From NCBI GenBank assembly GCA_910579205.1, contig CAJTTD010000010.1, positions 11,107-75,106 of the forward strand: DNA of 64,000 nt. The letters run 5' to 3'. Shown piece after piece: positions 33,372-40,958 of the stretch. The first letter of the stretch is position 1. Every line of letters starts with the position of its first letter. Source of the stretch: an uncultured Christensenella sp. (GTDB lineage Bacteria > Bacillota > Clostridia > Christensenellales > Pumilibacteraceae). The notes under the pieces were generated by a model that did no database searches, was not told the origin of the DNA, and worked only from the letters and a program-made list of their open reading frames with translations. The translations under genes and the position numbers were made by a program.

Positions 33372-34555
33372 CGCCGCGAAAAAAATTGCTCATATACAAG
33401 ATATTGTTGTTTTTGTTCGCGTTTATCGTGGCGTTCATTCCGGGCACGGTATCGCGCAATATGGAAGTGAACAGCCGCGTTATAGTGGAGATGATAGGCA
33501 TAGACCAAGGCGAGGAAGTGGAAGTTACCGCGCAGTACGTTATGCCGCTCGAAAAGGAAGGCACGAGCAAAGACGTTGTTACCGTAAAAGGCTCGACGCT
33601 CACCGAAGCCGTGGAGACGCTGAACACCGCGCTCGGAAGACGCGCGGAGCTTGGGCATTGCTCTATAGTCATAGTGGGAAAATCGGTAAAGCCGCAACTT
33701 TTGGGCACGCTCATGACCGTTACGGACGTTACGGCGGACGTATATCTTGCCGCCGCTCAAGACAAGGCGAGCGAGCTTGTGTCCGACATAACCGAATTTA
33801 TGAAAAAGACGGGCGCGACCGATGCGGACTTTATTGCGTACAGCGCAAAGAAAGCGCACGTCGCTACTACCACGCTGTTGAACTTTTTGTCGGATATAGG
33901 CGGGGCTTCGCACACTGCGTTTATGCCCGTCGTGGAAACACTGGAAAAACCCGACGGCTCGGGCGGTGGCGGACAGTCCGGCGGACAAGGCGGCGGGGAG
34001 AGCGCAAGCGGGCAAAGCGGCGGCGGTCAGTCGGGCGGAGGCGCAGAGGAAGCGCCTATCGGTATGAAAGTGGAAAACCTTGCATTATACGCGGAAAACG
34101 GACGCGCGGGGATAATAGACAGAAGCAGCGCGCGCGGAGTGGCGTGGGTGAGTGCGCCCATAGAAAAGGGTATCGTCGTAGCCGACGTACAGTACGACGG
34201 AAATATAATAAAAGACGTGTCGGGCAGACTGATAAAGAAAAAAGCCAAGATAAAGATAGACGCGGCAAACAATAAGGCGACGATCAAAGTCAACGCCACG
34301 ATAGAACCTAACGGAGATAAGTTCAACGAGTTGGATGCGGAAAACAGCGACGCGGCGCGCAAGGCGATAAAGGGCGCGTTTGAAAACTCTATACGCAACG
34401 AGATACTCAAAGCGTACTACGACGCCGCCGAATACGACTGCGACCCGCTGTTTTTGGGCAGACAGTTTTACCGTTACGCGCCCGATGAGTTCGACCCCGA
34501 CTATTCGGTGGATGACATTATAGTGGACGCGCAAGTAAACGTGTCGCTTAAATAA
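33368..34555 (+). CDS. Spore germination receptor subunit C-like protein (Ger(x)C) without a lipobox
   Basis: A 395-residue protein overlapping the gerB-like gene by 4 bases. After a hydrophobic segment (residues 8-28) it shows Ger(x)C features: VEMIGIDQGEEVEVTAQYV, ELGHCSIVIVGKS, and the C-terminal domain around VSGRLIKKKAKIK and AYYDAAEYDCDPLFLGRQFYR. Canonical GerC proteins are lipoproteins with an N-terminal Cys; no Cys follows the hydrophobic segment here, so it is probably anchored by a single transmembrane helix. A 30-residue Gly/Ser/Gln linker (about 198-228) separates the two halves, which is also unusual. Third gene of the ger operon. Confidence 0.82.
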   Translation: MTPRKKLLIYKILLFLFAFIVAFIPGTVSRNMEVNSRVIVEMIGIDQGEEVEVTAQYVMPLEKEGTSKDVVTVKGSTLTEAVETLNTALGRRAELGHCSIVIVGKSVKPQLLGTLMTVTDVTADVYLAAAQDKASELVSDITEFMKKTGATDADFIAYSAKKAHVATTTLLNFLSDIGGASHTAFMPVVETLEKPDGSGGGGQSGGQGGGESASGQSGGGQSGGGAEEAPIGMKVENLALYAENGRAGIIDRSSARGVAWVSAPIEKGIVVADVQYDGNIIKDVSGRLIKKKAKIKIDAANNKATIKVNATIEPNGDKFNELDAENSDAARKAIKGAFENSIRNEILKAYYDAAEYDCDPLFLGRQFYRYAPDEFDPDYSVDDIIVDAQVNVSLK

Positions 34556-34587
34556 TAGGATATTACGTAAAACATCGTGCAAATAGC

Positions 34588-34616
34588 TTGACACGCCGCC
34601 GAGTTTGGGATATAAT
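34588..34616 (+). promoter_or_regulatory. Promoter of rpsU
   Basis: TTGACA at 34588-34593, 17 bases, TATAAT at 34611-34616: perfect consensus. Confidence 0.92.
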
Positions 34617-34659
34617 ATTCGAGAAAATCCGAGTTCATAGAACAAAGGTGGTGTGAAAA

Positions 34660-34833
34660 GTGTCCGTTATACACGTTGGCGAAAACGAATCGCTCGACAG
34701 CGCGCTCAAACGTTTTAAGCGCAAATGTCAAAAAGACAATATCTTGGGCGATATGAGAAAGAAGGAATATTACGAGAAGCCTTCGGTCAAGCGTAAAAAG
34801 AAAAAAGAAGCGGCGCGCAAGCGTTTCCGCTAA
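34660..34833 (+). CDS. rpsU: Ribosomal protein S21
   Basis: A 57-residue S21 of the 30S subunit, which helps mRNA-anti-Shine-Dalgarno pairing. Reading from GTG 34660: MSVIHVGENESLDSALKRF, KRKCQKDNILGDMRKKEYYEKPS, and the Arg/Lys-rich tail KKKKEAARKRFR typical of S21. AGGTGG at about 34645-34650 is the ribosome site. It is too short for common ORF filters and so easily missed. It has a perfect promoter and its own terminator. Confidence 0.95.
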   Translation: MSVIHVGENESLDSALKRFKRKCQKDNILGDMRKKEYYEKPSVKRKKKKEAARKRFR

Positions 34834-34873
34834 GCAGACGGCGTTTTATAGCTTTCTGCTCCAACATTATGTT

Positions 34874-34906
34874 AGCGGCGTTCAAGTCCGAGCGCCGCTT
34901 TTCTAT
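34874..34906 (+). terminator. Terminator of rpsU
   Basis: AGCGGCG (34874-34880) pairs with CGCCGCT (34893-34899), followed by TTTTCTATT. Confidence 0.85.
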
Positions 34907-34960
34907 TGTCGTGTTTTATTGTCGGCGGGACGGGTATACAATATTTTGAAAGGAAATCGC

Positions 34961-35035
34961 ATGCCCGACAACAGTATATTGTGGGACAAAAAAGTAAACA
35001 AAAAACGACGAAAAATGTCGCAAGAAAACCGTTGA
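34961..35035 (+). CDS. Possible 24-residue basic peptide
   Basis: ATG 34961 to TGA 35035 encodes MPDNSILWDKKVNKKRRKM-SQENR. It has a good ribosome site (AAAGGA, 7 bases upstream) and a TACAAT -10-like sequence before it but a poor -35. The peptide is very basic. No family is recognised; it could be a real small protein or chance. Confidence 0.3.
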   Translation: MPDNSILWDKKVNKKRRKMSQENR

Positions 35036-35060
35036 CAACTCGCTTTATATGATATTTAAT
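35032..35060 (+). promoter_or_regulatory. Promoter of the Spo0A_C-like gene
   Basis: TTGACA at 35032-35037, 17 bases, TTTAAT at 35055-35060. Confidence 0.75.
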
Positions 35061-35092
35061 GGGGATACTCTCTAAAAAATCACAGGAGGTGT

Positions 35093-35425
35093 GTGTTGGA
35101 AAGGCACGATTTTATAGTCGGGACTATGGTCAAAAACGGATTCAGAACGTCGCTCAAGGGCTTCGATCAGTTTTGTCAGTGCGTAGAGCTTTTTTCGGAC
35201 GACCGTTCTGCGACGATAGAAAGCGTTTACAGAAAAGTCGCGGAAAACAACAACTGTACCAAGAGCTCTGTCGAAAAGAACTTGCGCAGACTGTTTTCGA
35301 GTTCGGATGCATGTACGGCGATAGGCAATATGTTCGGCATGAAGTTTACCGATGCGGGCAACAAAGAGATAGTCGCTATGTTTTCAAATTACGTCGCTCT
35401 GCAACGCGATAACTACAGTTATTAA
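35093..35425 (+). CDS. Stand-alone Spo0A C-terminal DNA-binding domain protein
   Basis: A 110-residue protein that aligns along its length with the effector domain of Spo0A, the master regulator of sporulation, and lacks the receiver domain. Matching points in order: a helix ending in KGF, ESVYRKVAENNNCTKSSVEKNLRRLF (Spo0A: LYPxIAxKxNTTxSRVERAIRHAI, which includes the recognition helix), a FGM/FGY turn, and NKEIVAMFSNYVALQ (Spo0A: NSEFIAMVADKLRLE). AGGAGG at 35084-35089 supports GTG 35093 or TTG 35096 as start. Without a receiver it could not be phospho-activated and may compete with or modulate Spo0A at 0A boxes. The match is remote but colinear. Confidence 0.7.
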   Translation: MLERHDFIVGTMVKNGFRTSLKGFDQFCQCVELFSDDRSATIESVYRKVAENNNCTKSSVEKNLRRLFSSSDACTAIGNMFGMKFTDAGNKEIVAMFSNYVALQRDNYSY

Positions 35426-35466
35426 AAAAGCTCCCGCATTCGCGTTGGCGGACGGGGAGCTGTAAA
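35424..35466 (-). terminator. Terminator of argH
   Basis: AGCTCCC (35429-35435) pairs with GGGAGCT (35455-35461); on the minus strand a run of six T follows. It lies 28 bases beyond the argH stop and overlaps the end of the convergent Spo0A_C-like gene. Confidence 0.75.
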
Positions 35467-35493
35467 CTGCAAAGCTATGTTTGCGGTCGCTTG

Positions 35494-36867
35494 TTATAAA
35501 CTTTTTAATGCTTTTTCTATGATGTCGAGCTGACGCTCTACTTCTTGCGGTGCGCAGCCGCCTATAACGGTGCGGCGTGCGACGGCGCTTTGCGCTTGGA
35601 CTGCGGTCGTTATGCCGTCGTCGAAGAGCGGCGAAAAGCTTTTGAATTCATCCACGGTAAGCTGCTGAAGCGTTTTGCCGTTTTCTATGCAATACCTTAC
35701 GATCTTGCCCGTTATTTCGTGTGCCGTGCGGAAGGGCATTCCGTTTGCCGCCAAGTGATCGGCGCATTCGGTAGCGCACGAATATCCGCCCGTGGAAGCG
35801 GTGCGCATAGAATCGCGATCGAACTCTGCCTTTTTCATAAATTCGGTAAAAACGCGCAGACACAGAGACAGCGTTTTTTGCACGTCGAAAACGGCTTCCT
35901 TGTCCTCTTGCATATCCTTGTTGTAGGCGAGCGGCAAGCCCTTCATCACCGTGAGCATGGATACGAGCCCGCCTACTATGCGTCCGCTCTTTCCGCGCAA
36001 AAGTTCGTTTACGTCGGGGTTTTTCTTCTGCGGCATTATCGACGAACCCGTGCTGAACTCGTCGGGCAGAGATATGAACGAGAATTCTTCGCCCGACCAA
36101 TAAACGAACTCTTCGTTTATGCGCGAAAGGTGAACGGCTGTCTGCGCCGCCGCGGCGAGATATTCTATAACGAAATCTCTGTCCGACACGCCGTCGAGCG
36201 AGTTTTGCGTAATGCCGTCAAAGTCCAAAAGCCGAGCGGTATATTCGCGGTCTATGGGGAAAGTGGTGGCAACGCATGCGCCGCTGCCGAGCGGCATTAC
36301 GTTTACGCGCTTGCGGCAGTCGGTAAAACGATCGACATCGCGCAAAAACATGTTGCAATACGCGCAAAGATAGTGGGCGAGCGTGGTGGGCTGCGCTTTT
36401 TGCATGTGCGTGTATGCGGGCATTACTGTGTTTGTCTCTTTTCGCGCGCGCTGCGCCAATACCGAAACGAGCGATCTCAAAAGCGCTACTATGTCGTCTA
36501 TGCCGTCTCTTACGAATAGGCGGAGATCGGTCGCCACTTGATCGTTGCGGCTTCTTGCGGTGTGGAGCTTTTTGGCGACGTCGCCTATGCGCGAAACGAG
36601 TTCGTTCTCCACGAACGAATGTATGTCTTCCGCGCCCGTTATGTCAGTCTTGCCTTCGTCTATATCGCTCGAAAGTTTGCGAAGCTCGGCGCAAATTTTG
36701 TCGCTGTCGGACGCGGGGATTATGCCGCATTTACCGAGCATGGCGCAGTGCGCTATAGAACCCGCGATATCTTGTTTGTACATGGCTTTGTCAAACGGAA
36801 GCGAGTCGTTGAACTCTTCCGCTAGCGCGTCCGTGCCGACAGTGAATCTGCCCGACCAAAGTTTCAT
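35494..36867 (-). CDS. argH: Argininosuccinate lyase
   Basis: A 457-residue enzyme of the fumarase/aspartase superfamily that splits argininosuccinate into arginine and fumarate, the last step of arginine synthesis. Visible: LWSGRF and FNDSLPFDKAMY at the N-terminus, EDIHSFVENEL, TARSRNDQVATDLRLF, PAYTHMQKAQPTTLAHY, and the superfamily signature GSSIMPQKKNPD. It follows argG in the same operon with a 46-base gap. Full length, with no anomalies. Confidence 0.96.
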   Translation of the reverse strand: MKLWSGRFTVGTDALAEEFNDSLPFDKAMYKQDIAGSIAHCAMLGKCGIIPASDSDKICAELRKLSSDIDEGKTDITGAEDIHSFVENELVSRIGDVAKKLHTARSRNDQVATDLRLFVRDGIDDIVALLRSLVSVLAQRARKETNTVMPAYTHMQKAQPTTLAHYLCAYCNMFLRDVDRFTDCRKRVNVMPLGSGACVATTFPIDREYTARLLDFDGITQNSLDGVSDRDFVIEYLAAAAQTAVHLSRINEEFVYWSGEEFSFISLPDEFSTGSSIMPQKKNPDVNELLRGKSGRIVGGLVSMLTVMKGLPLAYNKDMQEDKEAVFDVQKTLSLCLRVFTEFMKKAEFDRDSMRTASTGGYSCATECADHLAANGMPFRTAHEITGKIVRYCIENGKTLQQLTVDEFKSFSPLFDDGITTAVQAQSAVARRTVIGGCAPQEVERQLDIIEKALKSL

Positions 36868-36913
36868 ATTTGCCTCGCATGCGCGTTCGCCGCGCGTCGT
36901 TGTGTGATCAAAA

Positions 36914-38125
36914 TTATTTCTTTTTGTTTTTGGCGAGCATTTTCGCTCTTACTTTGAGCGGGAGACCGAACAGATTGATAAAGCCCGCCGAATCCTTTTG
37001 GTCGTATACTTCGTCCGCGCCGAAAGTGGCGATGTCCTCGTCGTAGAGCGAGTAGGGCGACGTCATGCCCGCGGGCGTGATCTTGCCTTTGAACAGCTTT
37101 ACGCGCGTGCTGCCCGTAACGAATTCTTGCGTGCTGTCTACGAAAGCGGACAGCGCCTCGCGAAGGGGCGTGTACCATTTTCCGTCGTAAACAAGCTCGG
37201 CAAACTTGAGCGCGATGTGCTCTTTAAAGTGCTGCGTATCGCGATCGAGCGTTATTTCCTCGAGATTTTTGTGGCAAGCGTACAGTATAGAGCCCGCGGG
37301 ATTTTCGTAAACGCCGCGCGACTTCATGCCGACTAGTCTGTTTTCCACCATGTCGTCCACGCCTACGCCGTGTTTTGCGCCTATGTCGTTAAGCGTTTCC
37401 ACAAGCTTGACGGGCGGCAATTTTTTGCCGTTGACCGCAATGGGAACGCCTTTTTCCCAATCGACCGTTACGTAGTCCGCCGTGTCGGGCGTATCTTTTA
37501 CGGGGCGGCTGATGAGCAGCATTTCGTCTTTCGGCTCGTTGGACGGGTCTTCCAAGTCGCTGCCTTCGTGGGACAAATGCCAAATGTTTCTGTCCATCGA
37601 GTAGTTGTGCTTTTTGGTAACGGGAACGTCGAGACCGCGCGCCACCGCGTAATCTATTTCTTCTTCGCGCGATTTGATGTCCCATATGCGCCACGGCGCG
37701 ATTATCTTCATGTCGGGCGCAAGCGCCTTTATGGAAAGCTCGAAGCGGACTTGATCGTTGCCTTTGCCCGTGCAACCGTGGCATATTGCGTCCGCGCCTT
37801 CGCGCTCGGCTATCTTTACGAGTCGTTTGGCTATAACGGGGCGGGCGAACGACGTACCCAACAGATATTTGCCCTCGTATACCGCGCCCGCTTTTATCGT
37901 GGGAAAAATGCAGTCGGTAACAAATTCTTCGGTAATATCTTCTATGTATATCTTGGACGCCCCGCTCTTTATTGCTTTTTCGTTGAGCGGCGCAAGCTCT
38001 TCGCCTTGACCTACGTCGGCTGCTACCGCTATGACTTCGCAGTCGTAGTTCTCCTTGAGCCAAGGTATTATGATAGTGGTATCGAGACCGCCCGAATAGG
38101 CGAGAACGACTTTCATTTTTGCCAT
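36914..38125 (-). CDS. argG: Argininosuccinate synthase
   Basis: A 403-residue ligase joining citrulline and aspartate with ATP. N-terminal P-loop-type LAYSGGLDTTIIIPWL (about 8-23), GTSFARPVIAK, HGCTGKGNDQVRFE and KKHNYSMDRNIWHLSHEGSDLEDP are all family-defining. It is first in the argGH operon; GGAGA precedes ATG 38125. No clear ARG-box palindrome was found in the promoter region by eye, so arginine repression is likely but not shown here. Confidence 0.97.
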   Translation of the reverse strand: MAKMKVVLAYSGGLDTTIIIPWLKENYDCEVIAVAADVGQGEELAPLNEKAIKSGASKIYIEDITEEFVTDCIFPTIKAGAVYEGKYLLGTSFARPVIAKRLVKIAEREGADAICHGCTGKGNDQVRFELSIKALAPDMKIIAPWRIWDIKSREEEIDYAVARGLDVPVTKKHNYSMDRNIWHLSHEGSDLEDPSNEPKDEMLLISRPVKDTPDTADYVTVDWEKGVPIAVNGKKLPPVKLVETLNDIGAKHGVGVDDMVENRLVGMKSRGVYENPAGSILYACHKNLEEITLDRDTQHFKEHIALKFAELVYDGKWYTPLREALSAFVDSTQEFVTGSTRVKLFKGKITPAGMTSPYSLYDEDIATFGADEVYDQKDSAGFINLFGLPLKVRAKMLAKNKKK

Positions 38126-38170
38126 GATGTCTCCTTTCGCTTTGTTATGCGCTTTGTTTGTATTCGTTTA

Positions 38171-38199
38171 ATTATATATCAGCCGCTAAAATTAATCAA
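38171..38199 (-). promoter_or_regulatory. Promoter of argGH
   Basis: Minus strand: TTGATT (38199-38194), 17 bases, TATAAT (38176-38171). Confidence 0.8.
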
Positions 38200-38266
38200 C
38201 TGTTTGCATACGTTAAAATAATTGTACGAAATAGATCGATTGCCCGTATAAATTCGGTCAAAACGG

Positions 38267-38295
38267 TTTACAAAATAAATCGAGTGTGTTACAAT
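38267..38295 (+). promoter_or_regulatory. Promoter of rpsO
   Basis: TTTACA at 38267-38272, 17 bases, TACAAT at 38290-38295. It leaves a leader of about 90 bases. Confidence 0.8.
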
Positions 38296-38300
38296 TATGT

Positions 38301-38364
38301 CGGGTAATAAACCCGTACCTCGATACTCGGTCTTGCGCTCTCCACGCATATACCAAAGTACGGG
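38301..38364 (+). promoter_or_regulatory. rpsO leader with two mutually exclusive structures (possible S15 autoregulation)
   Basis: CGGGT (38301-38305) can pair with ACCCG (38311-38315) as a hairpin. CCCGTAC (38312-38318) can instead pair perfectly with GTACGGG (38358-38364), which ends about 16 bases before the ribosome site. The two cannot form together except as a pseudoknot-like arrangement. S15 represses its own mRNA through structured leaders in several bacteria, of differing shape. The pairings are visible; the regulatory role is inferred. Confidence 0.5.
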
Positions 38365-38390
38365 GCGAATTCATTTAACGGAGGTAAATC

Positions 38391-38654
38391 ATGGACAAAC
38401 AAGTAAAGGCGAGAATCATTTCGGATTTTGCGACTCACGAAGGCGATACGGGCAGTCCCGAGGTGCAGATAGCGCTCTTGACATGGCGCATCAATCATCT
38501 TACCGACCACCTCAAGACTCATCCGAAGGATCACCACTCCCGTCGCGGTCTTTTGCAAATGGTAGGTTCTCGTCGCAGTCAGCTCAACTATCTTAAAGAT
38601 GTAGACATCGAAAGATACAGAAGCCTTGTTGCCAAACTCGAGTTGCGCAAATGA
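38391..38654 (+). CDS. rpsO: Ribosomal protein S15
   Basis: An 87-residue S15, the usual 88-89 length, which binds 16S rRNA early in 30S assembly. Family motifs: DTGSPEVQIALLTWRINHLTDHLKTHPKDHHSRRGLL and a C-terminal RRSQLNYLKDVDIERYRSL. The ribosome site is GGAGG at about 38381-38385. rpsO followed by pnp, ylxY and an M16 peptidase is the same order as in Bacillus. Confidence 0.98.
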   Translation: MDKQVKARIISDFATHEGDTGSPEVQIALLTWRINHLTDHLKTHPKDHHSRRGLLQMVGSRRSQLNYLKDVDIERYRSLVAKLELRK

Positions 38655-38663
38655 TCGACGCTT

Positions 38664-38697
38664 AAGAGGGGCGTTTTTACGCCCCTCGATTTATATT
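38664..38697 (+). terminator. Terminator of rpsO
   Basis: GAGGGGCGT (38666-38674) pairs with ACGCCCCTC (38679-38687) around TTTT; the following tract (GATTTATATTT) is only moderately T-rich, so some read-through to pnp is likely. Confidence 0.75.
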
Positions 38698-38810
38698 TCG
38701 ACACAGATCGTTTCGTTGCGCGTATAATCGTAGCGCATGAGCGACTGTCGTATTGCGTTGCTGCGGCGCGCATTTATCAAGCAGTTTACTTTAATAGGAG
38801 ATATTAAATA

Positions 38811-40904
38811 ATGGATTGTAAGGTTTTTAAAACCGAGATCGGCGGCAGAGAAGTAACCGTCGAAACGGGCAAGTATGCGGGACAAGCCAACGGATCGTGT
38901 ATTATCCGTTGCGGCGACACCGTTGTTATGACTAACGTAACCATGGCGGAATCGCCCCGTCCCGGCATGGACTATTTCCCGCTCGGAGTGGACTTTGAAG
39001 AAAAGCTCTATTCCATAGGCAAGATCCCCGGCAGTTTTAAGCGCAGAGAGGGGCGCGGCAGCGACAAGGCGATACTTACGTCGCGTCTTATAGACAGACC
39101 TATACGCCCGCTGTTCCCCAAAGGACTTTTCAACGACGTATCGGTCGTGGCGACCGCGCTGTCGGTAGACACCAATATCCCGCCCGAAGTATTCGGCATG
39201 CTGGGCAGCTCGATAGCTCTTTCCATATCGGATATCCCGTTTATGGGACCTACCGGCTCCGTGGTAGTCGGTTGCGTGGACGGCAAGTACGTTATCAACC
39301 CCGACAACGAGCAACGCGCCAAAAGCACCATGCACGTATACGTGTCGGGCACTGCCGACGCCATAATGATGGTGGAAGCGGGCGCGCAAGAGGTGTCCGA
39401 AGAGCAAATGCTCGGCGGCATACTCTTTGCTCATGAAGAGATCAAAAGACAAGTCAAGTTCATCAACGACATCGTCAAGAAAATAGGCAAGCCCAAGCGC
39501 GAGATGGAGCTTTACCATATCGGCGAAGACGTGGAAAAAGCCGTTCGCAAATATGCGGACAAAAAGCTCGACAAAGCGCTCGAAACGTTTGACAGATCGG
39601 AACGTCAAGCCAATCAGGACGAAGTTCAAGCGGACGTCATGGCGCATTTCGCCGAAGAATTTGCGGGAAGAGAACGCGAGATCGGCGATACCCTTTACTA
39701 CATGACAAAGGAAAAAGTGCGCGAAAAGATACTTTCCAAGGGCGTTCGTCCCGACGGACGTAAAACTACCGACATTCGCGACATATGGTGCGAAGCGGGC
39801 GTATTGCCGCGCACGCACGGCTCGGCGGTGTTTACCCGCGGGCAGTCGCAAGCTCTTTCCATATGCACGCTCGGCACGGCGCGCGACGCTCAAAAGCTCG
39901 ACAATCTCGACGACGAAGAGACCAAGCGCTACATGCACCAATACAACATGCCTCCGTACTCGACGGGCGAAGCCAAACCGCTCCGCGCGCCCGGTCGGCG
40001 CGAGATAGGACACGGCGCGCTCGCCGAACGCGCGCTCGAACCCGTTATCCCGTCCGAAGAAGATTTCCCGTACACTATACGCGTCGTGTCCGAAATACTT
40101 TCGTCCAACGGCTCCACGTCGCAAGCGAGCGTTTGCGGATCTACGCTGTCGCTCATGGACGCGGGCGTTCCCATCAAAGCGCCCGTAGCGGGCATAGCAA
40201 TGGGTCTTATCAAAGACGAAGCCAAAAACCGCCTTGCCATACTTTCGGACATCCAAGGCTTGGAGGACTTCCTCGGCGATATGGACTTTAAAGTAGCGGG
40301 TACGTCCAACGGCATCACTGCCATACAAATGGATATCAAGATCAAGGGCATAGACGAAAACATCCTGCGCACCGCGCTCGAACAAGCCCGCGTCGGCAGA
40401 CTGCATATTTTGGGCAAAATGCTCGAGACTCTCGACAAGCCGCGCGAACAGCTTTCGCAGTACGCGCCCAAGATCATAATGTTCAATATCGATCCCGAAA
40501 AGATAGGCGACGTTATAGGCAAGTCGGGCAAGACGATAAACAAGATCGTGGAAGATACGGGCGTCAAGATAGATATCGAAGAGGACGGCAGAGTGTTTAT
40601 AGCGGGCGTCGATCAGACGATGACCGACAAAGCCAAAGCCATCATACTCTCCATAGTCAAAGATCCCGAAGTGGGCGATGTGTACACAGGACCTGTAGTA
40701 ACGGTGCGCGACGAGTTGGGCGCGTTTGTGGAGCTTTCTCCCGGACGGGACGGTATGATCCACATTGCAAAGCTCGGCAAGTTTGCGGGAAAACGGCTCA
40801 ACGCCGTTTCCGAAGTCCTAAATGTGGGCGACACCGTTAAGGTGGAAGTAGTGAGCTTTACAAAACAGGGCAAGATAGACCTTAAGCTCGTCGAAAAATT
40901 GTAA
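38811..40904 (+). CDS. pnp: Polynucleotide phosphorylase
   Basis: A 697-residue 3'-5' phosphorolytic exoribonuclease of RNA turnover. Two RNase PH domains (first with GKYAGQANGS and KREGRGSDKAILTSRLIDRPIRP-type sequence, second from about 310 with RPDGRKTTDIR and the catalytic SLMDAGVPIKAPVAGIAMG), an alpha-helical linker, then KH (about 555-610, IGDVIGKSGKTINKI) and S1 (about 620-690, GAFVELSPGRDGMIHI) RNA-binding domains. The ribosome site AGGAGAT precedes ATG 38811. No strong separate promoter was found, so it may depend on read-through from rpsO. It ends in a hairpin shared with the next gene's ribosome site. Confidence 0.97.
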   Translation: MDCKVFKTEIGGREVTVETGKYAGQANGSCIIRCGDTVVMTNVTMAESPRPGMDYFPLGVDFEEKLYSIGKIPGSFKRREGRGSDKAILTSRLIDRPIRPLFPKGLFNDVSVVATALSVDTNIPPEVFGMLGSSIALSISDIPFMGPTGSVVVGCVDGKYVINPDNEQRAKSTMHVYVSGTADAIMMVEAGAQEVSEEQMLGGILFAHEEIKRQVKFINDIVKKIGKPKREMELYHIGEDVEKAVRKYADKKLDKALETFDRSERQANQDEVQADVMAHFAEEFAGREREIGDTLYYMTKEKVREKILSKGVRPDGRKTTDIRDIWCEAGVLPRTHGSAVFTRGQSQALSICTLGTARDAQKLDNLDDEETKRYMHQYNMPPYSTGEAKPLRAPGRREIGHGALAERALEPVIPSEEDFPYTIRVVSEILSSNGSTSQASVCGSTLSLMDAGVPIKAPVAGIAMGLIKDEAKNRLAILSDIQGLEDFLGDMDFKVAGTSNGITAIQMDIKIKGIDENILRTALEQARVGRLHILGKMLETLDKPREQLSQYAPKIIMFNIDPEKIGDVIGKSGKTINKIVEDTGVKIDIEEDGRVFIAGVDQTMTDKAKAIILSIVKDPEVGDVYTGPVVTVRDELGAFVELSPGRDGMIHIAKLGKFAGKRLNAVSEVLNVGDTVKVEVVSFTKQGKIDLKLVEKL

Positions 40905-40920
40905 ACCGATTATAAATACG

Positions 40921-40957
40921 CCTCGGTTATGAATACAAATAACCGAGGTGTGTTTTT
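40921..40957 (+). terminator. Terminator of pnp, overlapping the ribosome site of ylxY
   Basis: CCTCGGTTAT (40921-40930) pairs perfectly with ATAACCGAGG (40939-40948), followed by TGTGTTTTTTAT. The GAGG in the 3' arm (40945-40948) is the only ribosome site for the gene starting at 40959. The hairpin therefore both ends pnp transcripts and would hide that site in read-through mRNA. Confidence 0.85.
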
Positions 40958-40958
40958 T

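Noticed and set aside
38691..40763. 690-codon open frame antisense to pnp
   Set aside because: A by-product of codon bias in pnp; pnp itself is unambiguous over the full length.
40929..40958. Upstream ATG 40929 as the ylxY start
   Set aside because: It lies inside the pnp terminator stem-loop and has no ribosome site; the membrane segment begins after ATG 40959.
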